From positions 1 to 64,000 of the forward strand of contig NZ_CAJGZK010000006.1 of the NCBI RefSeq assembly GCF_904846215.1: a DNA stretch of 64,000 nt. Direction: 5' to 3'. This document shows positions 53,549 through 61,697 of this stretch, piece by piece. The first letter of the stretch is position 1; the number at the start of each line of letters is the position of its first letter. Both the position numbers and the translations under genes were made by a program. Source of the DNA: Psychrobacter glacincola. GTDB taxonomy: Bacteria; Pseudomonadota; Gammaproteobacteria; Pseudomonadales; Moraxellaceae. The notes beneath the pieces are model-generated. The model did not search any database. It saw only the letters and a list, made by a program, of their open reading frames with translations, and was not told the DNA's origin.

Positions 53549-53839
53549 CTACTTTTTATGCTCAGGTAAATTTATATTCATTTCAAGCACGTCTAAGCTG
53601 TCCTCAGAACGATGATTGATATTGACATCATCAATCTGCACGCCGTTGACATACTTATTTACCACTTCCAGTATTTCACGTTTCATTTTTTCGATACGGT
53701 CTGCGGTCAAGCGATTGCTCAAGCGATTTTCACTTGCGACAATAACTTTTAAGCGCTCAGTGGCCATATTGGCACTGCCTGCGTTGCTATTGTCATCCGT
53801 GCCGAATAAGCTGCTCCAAAATCCTTTCTTCTTACTCAT
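53549..53839 (-). CDS. minE: Cell division topological factor MinE
   Basis: This 96-residue protein has an N-terminal membrane-targeting segment ([10 protein letters not shown]), the MinD-stimulating helix ([15 protein letters not shown]) and a C-terminal dimerisation domain ([20 protein letters not shown]). It triggers MinD ATP hydrolysis to drive pole-to-pole oscillation. It starts two bases after minD ends, so the two are coupled. Confidence 0.96.
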   Translation of the reverse strand: MSKKKGFWSSLFGTDDNSNAGSANMATERLKVIVASENRLSNRLTADRIEKMKREILEVVNKYVNGVQIDDVNINHRSEDSLDVLEMNINLPEHKK

Positions 53840-53841
53840 TA

Positions 53842-54654
53842 TTAACCCCCAAACCAGCGCTGTAATAAACCCTTTTTCTTCGCATCAATATGACGTAGCG
53901 GACGCTCTTCACCTAAGAAGCGAGCGACAATATCATCATAACATTGACCAGCGATAGAGTCGGTATAGTGAATCACGGGCTCACCATGGTTAGAGGCTTC
54001 AAGCACAGAGTGGCTTTCAGGAACAACACCAAGTAAGGGCACTTTCAAGATATCATTTGAGATAGTATCAATATCCATCATCTCGTTAGCTGCTGCTCGT
54101 TCTGCATTGTAGCGTGTGATAATTAGATGCTCACGTACAGAACCTTGGTTTTCAGCCACCTTTTTCGTCTGGCTCTGTAAGATACCAATGATACGATCTG
54201 AGTCACGTACTGATGAGATCTCAGGGTTGGTAACGATGATGGCTTCATCCGCATGATACATGGCGAGCTGCGCGCCGCGTTCGATACCTGCAGGTGAGTC
54301 ACAAATAATATAATCGAATTGCTTAGAAAGCTCTTCCATAATCTCTGCCACACCTTCGTCTGTTAACGCATCTTTATCACGCGTTTGACTGGCAGGAAGA
54401 ATATAAAGGTTTTCCAATTGCTTATCTTTAACAAGCGCTTGTGATAGGCGTGCGCTACCATTGATAACATCGACAAAGTCATAAACAATTCGATTTTCGC
54501 AGCCCATAATCAAGTCTAGATTACGCAAGCCTACATCAAAATCGATAACAACTGTCTTATAGCCACGTAATGCTAAACCGGCGGCAAAAGAAGCACTGGT
54601 CGTGGTTTTACCCACACCGCCTTTACCCGAAGTGATTACAACAATCTTCGCCAC
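53842..54654 (-). CDS. minD: Septum-site-determining ATPase MinD
   Basis: This 270-residue ParA-type ATPase has the deviant Walker [11 protein letters not shown] (residues 9-18), [12 protein letters not shown] and [12 protein letters not shown]. The C-terminal amphipathic membrane helix is in [12 protein letters not shown]. The start is a GTG with AGGAGTG upstream. It recruits MinC to the membrane and is displaced by MinE. minC lies 388 bp upstream, an unusually wide gap for a min operon. Confidence 0.97.
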   Translation of the reverse strand: MAKIVVITSGKGGVGKTTTSASFAAGLALRGYKTVVIDFDVGLRNLDLIMGCENRIVYDFVDVINGSARLSQALVKDKQLENLYILPASQTRDKDALTDEGVAEIMEELSKQFDYIICDSPAGIERGAQLAMYHADEAIIVTNPEISSVRDSDRIIGILQSQTKKVAENQGSVREHLIITRYNAERAAANEMMDIDTISNDILKVPLLGVVPESHSVLEASNHGEPVIHYTDSIAGQCYDDIVARFLGEERPLRHIDAKKKGLLQRWFGG

Positions 54655-55042
54655 AATGGCACACTCCTATAAATTGATGAATTGATGAATTGATGAGATG
54701 TTTGTTATATAAAACAGCATATATATCATATATAAAGCATTATATTTGTTGGTTGTCCATACACTGTGTATATACTCTCTGCGAGCGTAAGCCTAGCATA
54801 AATCTAGCAGAACTTATAGCAAGTCTCTATTAAAGCATACAAACGGCTGAGATATAAAATTAAGCGATGACCTAACTCATATATACGCGCGCAGGTATGG
54901 TAAATAGTGGCAGAGCTAAAAATTCATCATAGCGCAGTTTTGTTAAATAAACTTACTACAATATGAATTAGAAGGGTTTATGACATATTTACTCTTTAAA
55001 CGTAAAAGTACCTATATAAATAGCTAGGGTTTGAATAAATAA
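54655..55042. other. minC-minD intergenic region with short repeats
   Basis: This 388-bp AT-rich gap holds three tandem ATTGATGA units (54673-54696). A duplicated 15-mer AAATARCTAGGGTTT (55018-55032 and 55037-55051) overlaps the minC stop codon. A separate minDE promoter is likely here. No gene was found. Confidence 0.7.
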
Positions 55043-55921
55043 CTAGGGTTTAACACCTTTATTAATTTGAGATTCATCGATGATCGTAAATACCAAGCCC
55101 TGACCTTCTAAAAATCGTACCTCTACCGACTTATCAATCACATGCTCAGGCAGATTGTCGCGTAAACAATAGGTACCGGCGACTGACACTAGGGAGGGGT
55201 TAAAGACTTGGCAAAAAATGCGGGCGTCTTTATCGCCAGTAGCACCTGCAACCAAGCGCCCTTGAGCACGACCATAAACGTGCAAATTGTTATCCGTGAT
55301 GGCTTCAGCACCACTATTAACACTGTTGGTCAAAATCAAATCGCCACCGACATGATTGAGACTTTGTCCTGAGCGCAGCATTTGATCATAGATAAGACTG
55401 GTAATATGCTCAGCACTGATAAGGGTCTCTGCGGTTTCTACAGATGAAGCAGCTTGCATTTCCGCGCTTTTTTGCACCGCTTGATGGGCACTCACGTTAT
55501 CCGTCTTAGACTCATTATTATCAGTAGCAGCCGTCGTAGAGGCAGGGACTTGGCTTAGCTGCGTGACGGTTTTTTTGTTGGGTAATATGCGCTCAATACG
55601 TTTGCCGTCTGCTGGGAATATTGCCAAGCGTAAGTCGCGTGCTTGCGCGTCAAGTAGCCCTGTCACCACGCCGATAGGCTGCAAACCCCAAGACCACAGA
55701 AGCTCTACCAATGCTGATAAATCTTGCTCAACATCGCTATCAATCAACACAGGAATATGACTGCTCTTATTGCTCAGCGTGCTTTGTAATTGAGCAGCAA
55801 TCGCCACAAAGTCATCGGTACTAAACTGCACCCGCGAAAAGGTCAGCATTTTGCCATAAAAAGCTAAAGCAGGCGTGTCAGGCGCCGTGTCAGTATGGTT
55901 GTCATGGTCTGCAATGGTCAT
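55043..55921 (-). CDS. minC: Septum-site-determining protein MinC
   Basis: This 292-residue FtsZ inhibitor has an N-terminal domain (about 15-115; FYGKMLTFSRVQFSTDDFVA). A Ser/Thr/Asn-rich linker (about 125-180) is longer than in E. coli (231 residues in total). A C-terminal beta-helix (LRSGQSLNHVGGDLILTNSV, HVYGRAQGRLVAGATGDKDA, ARIFCQVFNPSLVSVAGTY) binds MinD. GAGGATG precedes the ATG. It is the first gene of minC-minD-minE. Confidence 0.95.
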   Translation of the reverse strand: MTIADHDNHTDTAPDTPALAFYGKMLTFSRVQFSTDDFVAIAAQLQSTLSNKSSHIPVLIDSDVEQDLSALVELLWSWGLQPIGVVTGLLDAQARDLRLAIFPADGKRIERILPNKKTVTQLSQVPASTTAATDNNESKTDNVSAHQAVQKSAEMQAASSVETAETLISAEHITSLIYDQMLRSGQSLNHVGGDLILTNSVNSGAEAITDNNLHVYGRAQGRLVAGATGDKDARIFCQVFNPSLVSVAGTYCLRDNLPEHVIDKSVEVRFLEGQGLVFTIIDESQINKGVKP

Positions 55922-56007
55922 AATCTACATCCTCAAAAAGTGGTCATAATGCTGTATTCGTGGTGATATTTTTCTTATAAAATCATTATTTTAAAGCTTT
56001 AAAGGTT

Positions 56008-57123
56008 TTATAACTTAAGCAAGTCTTGGTGCTTCCACTGTTGAACTTTTATTTGTGCTTCAAATTCTGTCAGACCATCATCGATAATGCTAGCAATGAG
56101 ATGGTCTAGTGCCGGATTGTCGGTATCGATTTGAGCAATACCGCTGGCGATAGCGACCATCAACGCATCAAGACGTTCGGCATCAAGCAGACGCTCGTTG
56201 AGCGCGTTAACCACGTTTTCGCCAACATTATGACCCACATGTTGTAGTTGTGCTTCAATCAAGCTACCCGCAATAGGTATCATGCGCAGATAGCGACGCA
56301 ATTCTGGCGTGTTGGCAAGTCCTTCTTGAATTGCATTACCCATTTCACTAGCGATGATAGCGCCGCCACCTGCTGACTCGGTCAGTGCTTGTAGCTTTGG
56401 CGTCAGCTCTTTACGCAGTAATGACAGGATGGCGGCTTCAATCTCTTCACGGTTTCGCGCAATGGTAGATTCTATAAAAGATTTTTGTCTCTTAGGGTCT
56501 GTAAGCTCTTGGCGAAAGGTCTGAATCGTCGTTAAAATGACACGGTCAGACAACTCTTCCAGTACGACATCGATATAGAAGTTGATTCTATTGATCCATG
56601 GCTGCGGTAATACTTGATAGCCCAGCTGATATAGTCGTCGTCCAATAATCACAACGCGAAACAATCGCAGCGCACGCAATTGTGGAAAACAACCTAATAC
56701 CTCATACCAGTGTACAAAAGGGAAAAAGAACCAACGGTAATAGATGTTTTCTTTGATGGCAATTGCCCAGCGTAATAGCAGCTCTGCAATCAAGAACAAG
56801 GTAAAAAAGCCACCCACAGTGCGTAATGAATCATGGATATTACTTTGATACCAGATCAACTGACTAGAAATTCCAAGCCAATTTGCCGCGTCGCTACTAA
56901 AAGTACTCATTAAGATGGCATCGGTACTGATTAGCAATAAATCAATACTGATGACTATAATCATCACGATATCATAAGTGAGCTTTAAGCGATTTGGCTT
57001 AGGACGGTTTGGTCTTACAGGCGGCGTCTCTGGTAACCCTGTTGGTCGTTCGGACCCTACTGAGGACTGATTGAGCGTGGACGTTGACTCTATAGGCGGG
57101 CGAGTAGTGGAAGAGGCGGGCAC
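56008..57123 (-). CDS. Membrane protein with voltage-sensor-like helices, function unknown
   Basis: This 371-residue protein has a Pro/Ser-rich N-terminus and four predicted helices (TYDIVMIIVISIDLLLISTD; VGGFFTLFLIAELLLRWAIA; FFPFVHWYEVLGCFPQLRAL). The arginine-rich RALRLFRVVIIGRRLYQLGY resembles an S4 voltage-sensor segment. The C-terminal half is a long soluble helical domain (LRKELTPKLQALTESAGGGA). It lacks a visible pore signature. The start is a GTG with AAGGAC upstream. It is probably an ion-transport-like protein of unknown role, 86 bp upstream of minC on the same strand. Confidence 0.6.
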   Translation of the reverse strand: MPASSTTRPPIESTSTLNQSSVGSERPTGLPETPPVRPNRPKPNRLKLTYDIVMIIVISIDLLLISTDAILMSTFSSDAANWLGISSQLIWYQSNIHDSLRTVGGFFTLFLIAELLLRWAIAIKENIYYRWFFFPFVHWYEVLGCFPQLRALRLFRVVIIGRRLYQLGYQVLPQPWINRINFYIDVVLEELSDRVILTTIQTFRQELTDPKRQKSFIESTIARNREEIEAAILSLLRKELTPKLQALTESAGGGAIIASEMGNAIQEGLANTPELRRYLRMIPIAGSLIEAQLQHVGHNVGENVVNALNERLLDAERLDALMVAIASGIAQIDTDNPALDHLIASIIDDGLTEFEAQIKVQQWKHQDLLKL

Positions 57124-57304
57124 AGTCAGTCCTTATAAATAATAAATGGCAGCAGTCATGATTGGTGTTACGCCAATCACGACCAAATCGACAAAGCGTT
57201 ATAATGGTCATTCACATTATCAATGAATAATGCCAAAAAACAAGCCATCAACCATTATAATTTGGTATTTTGCCATTTATCTTTTTTCAAAGAATCCTGT
57301 CATT

Positions 57305-58273
57305 TTAATTGCTCGGATTGTCAGCATTAGGATTGGTTTCAAACTTAGCCAACATAGTGCTGATACGCTGATCTTTTTGTTGCCATATGTGCTCTACCCA
57401 ATCAAACATTTGTGCTTTGATCGCCTCATTGTTCTCATAACCACCAGCTTTAACACCGGCAAATAAATCATCAGGTATCTCTATATAACGCACATCAACG
57501 CCTAAGCGTTTGATATTACCTTTCCACAAATCCCCATAAGTTGGTACCCCATCAGGATAGACAATTGTCATATCTAAGATACCGTCGATGTCTTCACCTA
57601 AGGCGCTGATTGCTAGCAACAATCCGCCAGCTCGTGGTTTTAACAAATGGACGTAAGGCGAGTTCTGCTTATCATGCTTATCTTTCGTAAAGCGCGTGCC
57701 TTCTAAATAGTTCAACAACGTAAAAGGTTTGTCTTTTAACAATGCACAAGCACGCTTCGCTTCCTTAATATCTTTACCTTTTAAAGCAGGATTTTTAGCA
57801 ACCGCTTTTTTAGAGTGACGACGCATCATCGGGAAATCTAAAAAGTAAAAAGCCTGACCAACAATTGGGATGTAAATCAGCTCAAATTTTGTAAAAAATC
57901 GCGTGAGGGGTAAGCGTTTTTCGCTAATGTACTGCACAATACTGGTATCAACCCAAGATTGATGGTTACTGACCAGCAGATATTTGCCATGCATATGAAC
58001 GTCATCAGGTAGAGTAATGCGCCAGTCTTTACGTGGTAAGAGATTGTTTATTAAGGTATTGTTACTGCTAATCCAGTGATTGGTAATTTTAATCACCGTT
58101 TGATCTGCAATGGGCGCGCCAGTGATAATTTTGCCCATACCCATCAACCACAAGGGAATACTACCACCGAAGCTATTGGCAGCAATGACACCCGTTGCCG
58201 TTGCTAGCGAAACCGCTTTGCCCAACTTTGGGGCGCGTTGATGGAGTTTTTGCATGGTGGCGTTCAGGCGCAT
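57305..58273 (-). CDS. YihG-like acyltransferase (PlsC superfamily)
   Basis: This 322-residue protein has an N-terminal membrane segment (VIAANSFGGSIPLWLMGMG). The acyltransferase motif I NHQSWVDTS (His104, Asp109) and motif III YLEGTRFT (EGTR) are present, with ITRFFTKFELIYIPIVGQAF-type sequence between. Length and order match the YihG/LPLAT-like group, which acylates lysophosphatidic acid or related lysolipids at the inner membrane. GAGAGGAAT precedes the ATG. It is single-gene, with no terminator seen at its 3' end. Confidence 0.9.
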   Translation of the reverse strand: MRLNATMQKLHQRAPKLGKAVSLATATGVIAANSFGGSIPLWLMGMGKIITGAPIADQTVIKITNHWISSNNTLINNLLPRKDWRITLPDDVHMHGKYLLVSNHQSWVDTSIVQYISEKRLPLTRFFTKFELIYIPIVGQAFYFLDFPMMRRHSKKAVAKNPALKGKDIKEAKRACALLKDKPFTLLNYLEGTRFTKDKHDKQNSPYVHLLKPRAGGLLLAISALGEDIDGILDMTIVYPDGVPTYGDLWKGNIKRLGVDVRYIEIPDDLFAGVKAGGYENNEAIKAQMFDWVEHIWQQKDQRISTMLAKFETNPNADNPSN

Positions 58274-58869
58274 GCCCCATTCCTCTCTGTTAATTTTATA
58301 AGTATATCAATAGTATGTTTTAAGTATTGCTAACATTACATAGCCACAAAGGCTTATCTTGCAAATAATAAAAACGACGTGCTAAGTTGGTTTTTTACTT
58401 ATTATGATTTTTTGATAATATAGCTATAGTCACTTAGTCTACAGACATCGCTAATGCTAATAGCTGACGATAGCCCTTCATAAATAAAGCTTTGATAAGT
58501 AAAGAGTCCTCTATGTAGCGTTATTTCTTTTCTGCTCTTTAGCACTGACTGTCAATAAAATAGCATTTGAGTGATGGGATACTTAGTCTGGTTCTTGTAA
58601 TGTTGCTGAGTGATTTTATCAGAAAAGAGTAGAGTGTACGGCTGTAAACATGACTTGCGATAGCAAATTATGAATTTAATAAAGTGGTATTTATCAACAC
58701 TTATGCACTTCTCATACATAGATGTGACAAAATATTACACAGAATGAGCATGAGATTGCCATAATGTTTTTAGTGTTTATGAATACCCAAACAATATGGT
58801 TAATGGCTGATTTGTCATTGGCGTCTGTCATAAAAGTAACATTATTTTTTCAACTTAAGAGGACATATT
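58274..58869. other. Intergenic region without recognised features
   Basis: This 596-bp AT-rich region lies between the divergent acyltransferase and OmpA-like genes. It must hold both promoters. No repeat element, RNA gene or conserved motif was identified by reading. Confidence 0.5.
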
Positions 58870-59523
58870 ATGCGTAATACATTAATGGTTGCAGCAATCG
58901 CTTCAGGCTTGGCTCTTACCGGCTGTGTGACTGATCCTAACACTGGACAACAACGTCTTAACAAGTCTGCGATCGGCGCTCTAGCTGGTGCTGCAGGTGG
59001 TGCCACTATCTCAAAAGCGACTGGTGGTGATAAAACGGGTCGTGATGCTGCTATTGGTGCTGCATTGGGTGCTGGCGTTGGTTATTATATGGAGCGTCAG
59101 GCTCGTCAGCTTGAGCAACAAATGGCGGGTACTGGTGTGACAGTTACACCAAACGCTAATGGTAACATTGACTTAGTTATGCCAGGTAGCATCACTTTCT
59201 CGTTTGATGATGCGACTTTGAACAACTCGTTTAAGCCAACGCTTGAAAAGCTTGCCTCGACGATGAATGAGTATAACCAAAACACCATCACTATTGCTGG
59301 TCATACAGACAGCAAAGGTACTGATGCTTATAACACGAAGTTATCACGTGACCGTGCTTATGCAGTAGCGAACTACTTAAGTGCACGTGGCGTATCATCT
59401 AACCGTATCAATGTAGTTGCTTATGGTGAGTCACGTCCTGTTGCTGATAACAATAGCGAGTTTGGTCGTCAACAAAACCGCCGTGTTGAGCTAACCGTTA
59501 ACGCACCACAAAGCGTTCGTTAA
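58870..59523 (+). CDS. OmpA-family outer-membrane lipoprotein (YiaD-like)
   Basis: This 217-residue lipoprotein has a signal ending in LALTGC (Cys19). A glycine-zipper stretch (AIGALAGAAGGATISKATGG, then AAIGAALGAGVGYYMERQ) is followed by an OmpA-like peptidoglycan-binding domain (ITIAGHTDSKGTDAYNTKLS then RDRAYAVANYL; NRRVELTV). It links the outer membrane to the cell wall. Length and layout fit YiaD. GAGGACAT precedes the ATG and a terminator follows. Confidence 0.94.
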   Translation: MRNTLMVAAIASGLALTGCVTDPNTGQQRLNKSAIGALAGAAGGATISKATGGDKTGRDAAIGAALGAGVGYYMERQARQLEQQMAGTGVTVTPNANGNIDLVMPGSITFSFDDATLNNSFKPTLEKLASTMNEYNQNTITIAGHTDSKGTDAYNTKLSRDRAYAVANYLSARGVSSNRINVVAYGESRPVADNNSEFGRQQNRRVELTVNAPQSVR

Positions 59524-59552
59524 TTTTAAATGATTAGCTAACAGTTAATATC

Positions 59553-59587
59553 TAAAAAGGGTCAGCATAAAGCTGGCCTTTTTTTCG
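59553..59587 (+). terminator. Terminator of the OmpA-like gene
   Basis: GGGTCAGC (59559-59566) pairs with GCTGGCC (59572-59578, one G-T pair), followed by seven T residues. Confidence 0.88.
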
Positions 59588-59619
59588 CTTAAAATCTATC
59601 TTCTATTTAGAAATTATAT

Positions 59620-59648
59620 TTGATAATAGTTATCAATAACATTATAAT
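59620..59648 (+). promoter_or_regulatory. Sigma70-type promoter overlapped by a Fur-box-like sequence
   Basis: TTGATA (59620-59625) and TATAAT (59643-59648) are 17 bp apart. GATAATAGTTATCAATAAC (59622-59640) agrees with the Fur consensus GATAATGATAATCATTATC at 14 of 19 positions and contains the dyad TTGATAATAGTTATCAA. It lies upstream of the first imelysin gene, so iron repression is likely. The transcript leader would then be about 325 nt and include the MITE-like element at 59729. Confidence 0.65.
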
Positions 59649-59728
59649 TCCCATGCATTTATCTTGCAGATATTTGTTTTTTTAGTTTTTAAAAGCAAGC
59701 TGATAATTGCTAGTATCTATAATCAAGC

Positions 59729-59873
59729 TATAGGTAATCCACTTTTAAAAAGGTACAGAACTAATGGGGTTAATTATTCGCAGCTTCTGTCTGCGTAGGC
59801 ACAGCAAGCAAGAAAAATTAACCCTAGTAGTATTTTATAACATTTGTACTTCTTTTATTTAGGATCGACTATA
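59729..59873 (+). repeat. MITE-like element, subfamily A copy 6
   Basis: It starts TATAGGTAATCCAC and ends GGATCGACTATA. The arms CTAATGGGGTTAA / TTAACCCTAGTAG carry one mismatch each. The core is GCAGCTTCTGTCTGCGTAGG then CACAGCAAGCAAG. It lies between the Fur-like promoter and the imelysin start. Confidence 0.9.
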
Positions 59874-59980
59874 TTTCAATGCCGACATAGTGCTGGTTTT
59901 GCCTATTTTTAGTACTAGTATCGATGTGAAAGATTTATTTTATCTCTTCTTTATTTTGTTGTAGCCTATCAAGGACATCT

Positions 59981-61429
59981 ATGAATATCATGACAGTGAC
60001 AAGCCGTAAAATCTTACCGACTACTTTAGCTGCTGCACTGGCAGGGATATTGATGGTGTCAGGTTGTAGCAAACAGTCTGATGAAAAAGCGAACACAGAT
60101 ACGCCAGTTGAAACCGCAGAAAAGACAGCTAGCAAAACTTCATCAGCAGCTGATCAAGCTCATATGGATCGCTTGCTTATTAGCTACGCGGATATGGCGA
60201 ATGCTGCATACAAAGATTCGTTAGAGACCGCAAAGCTTTTACAGAGCGCCGTTAATACTTATGTAGAAACCCCGACACAAGAAAATTTGGATGCCGCAAA
60301 AGCCGCTTATAAAGCCGCGCGCCAGCCCTACTCACAGACTGAAGTATTTAGATTCGATGAAGGTTTTGTGACTGCCAATGACCAACGTAAAATTGACAGC
60401 ACGGACAGCTGGGAGGGGCAGGTGAATGCTTGGCCTTTAGATGAAGCCTTGATTGACTACGTAAGTGCTGACTATGAAGGCGAGTACAATAGCAAAGATA
60501 ACATCATTAATAGCGATAGCATTAGCGTTGGTAGTATCAAGCAAGATACCAGTACCATCGCCCCTGAGCTGCTCGCAGAGATGAATGAGATTGGTGGTAG
60601 TGAATCCAATGTGACCACAGGCTACCATGCTATTGAGTTTATGCTATGGGGTCAAGATACCAATGGCGTCGCTGAAGGTGCTGGTAATCGCCCGTTCAGT
60701 GACTACCTCACGACAGATGGTCAATGTACTAGCGGCGAGAGTGTCAATCCTGAGGCTAATATCTGTGAGCGCCGTGGACAGTATTTAAAAGCAGCAACTC
60801 AACTACTGGTTGATGATTTGACCGCGATGGAAGCGCAGTGGCAACCTGACAGTGAAAATACCTTACGTAGCGACATGATGGCACGTAAGGATAGCAATAG
60901 TCTGCGCCAAATTATGTATCAAATGGGCAGCTTAGCACTTGGGGAGCTTGCCTCTCAGCGCATCCAAGTAGCGTTCGTCACTGGCTCTACTGAAGATGAG
61001 CATGAGTGTTTTAGTGACTTGACACACTTAAGCTACGCCAATAACGCTCGCGGTATCCAAAATGTCTTTAATGGCAGCTACAAAACAGTCGCGGGCAAAA
61101 CAATAGGTGGTTACGGGCTCAAAAACTATCTTGTCGATACAGGCAACACTGAAGCGGCGGATAAGCTAGCGGCTGACTTTGCACGAGTAGAAGCGGCCTT
61201 TAATGTCATTGTTGAAAAAGGTGAAAAAGAAAACATCAAGATTGATCAGATGATTGCTACCGTAGGACAGGCGAGTAAACAGGGTGTGACGGCTGAAGAG
61301 CAAAACAAGCGCCGCGGTTGGATTGAAACCAGTATCACAAGTCTGCAAGAGCTGACAGCTGGTATTGAAAATGCCGCAAAAGCCGTCGGTATTGACAATT
61401 TAGATGCAGATGCAGGTTCGCAGTTTTAA
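59981..61429 (+). CDS. Imelysin-family lipoprotein (peptidase M75 fold, iron-regulated)
   Basis: This 482-residue lipoprotein has a signal ending LAAALAGILMVSGC. The imelysin domain carries the signature GYHAIEFMLWGQD with the GxHxxE motif (His216, Glu219). Imelysins are periplasmic or outer-membrane proteins of bacterial iron systems; despite the peptidase name they are thought to bind metal or haem rather than cut peptides. AAGGACATCT precedes the ATG. It is followed by a di-haem oxidoreductase gene and a second imelysin gene, a recurrent gene set. Confidence 0.92.
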   Translation: MNIMTVTSRKILPTTLAAALAGILMVSGCSKQSDEKANTDTPVETAEKTASKTSSAADQAHMDRLLISYADMANAAYKDSLETAKLLQSAVNTYVETPTQENLDAAKAAYKAARQPYSQTEVFRFDEGFVTANDQRKIDSTDSWEGQVNAWPLDEALIDYVSADYEGEYNSKDNIINSDSISVGSIKQDTSTIAPELLAEMNEIGGSESNVTTGYHAIEFMLWGQDTNGVAEGAGNRPFSDYLTTDGQCTSGESVNPEANICERRGQYLKAATQLLVDDLTAMEAQWQPDSENTLRSDMMARKDSNSLRQIMYQMGSLALGELASQRIQVAFVTGSTEDEHECFSDLTHLSYANNARGIQNVFNGSYKTVAGKTIGGYGLKNYLVDTGNTEAADKLAADFARVEAAFNVIVEKGEKENIKIDQMIATVGQASKQGVTAEEQNKRRGWIETSITSLQELTAGIENAAKAVGIDNLDADAGSQF

Positions 61430-61505
61430 CTCGTCACTAATCTACTGGCTTAACAGCGAGCATTGCATTGATGGATTGATAGTGCCTGATGAGTCGCTAT
61501 CATTG

Positions 61506-61521
61506 AATGAGAATTATTTTC
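61506..61521 (+). promoter_or_regulatory. Fur-box-like sequence upstream of the oxidoreductase gene
   Basis: AATGAGAATTATTTTC matches 13 of 16 positions of the Fur consensus core AATGATAATCATTATC. A TATAAT at 61540-61545 lies 17 bp after TTTTCA (61517-61522), so the box would cover a weak -35 element. Confidence 0.55.
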
Positions 61522-61547
61522 ATAAGAAAATAATGTAGGTATAATAA

Positions 61548-61583
61548 ACACGTTGTCAATTTTGCTTGGCACCGTGTTTTTTT
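61548..61583 (+). terminator. Terminator downstream of the first imelysin gene
   Basis: ACACG (61548-61552) pairs with CGTGT (61573-61577) and TGTCAA (61554-61559) with TTGGCA (61566-61571), with one internal mismatch, then six further T residues. It lies right at or just after the predicted start of the next transcript, so it could also attenuate that transcript. Confidence 0.8.
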
Positions 61584-61697
61584 ATAGTGTATTAAAATAG
61601 CCAGGTAAGTCAGTGTGCCGCTGCCACTTATCGACTAGAAGTGAAAAACTTTATAGCACGCGATTTTAATGGTTCTATACTAGAACTAAGGTACTCT

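Noticed and set aside
2556..59873. The dispersed elements as integron attC sites or as simple transcription terminators
   Set aside because: There is no integrase or cassette array, the ends are TATAGT rather than attC core sites, and the long hairpins lack a consistent following T-tract. Some lie between genes of one operon.
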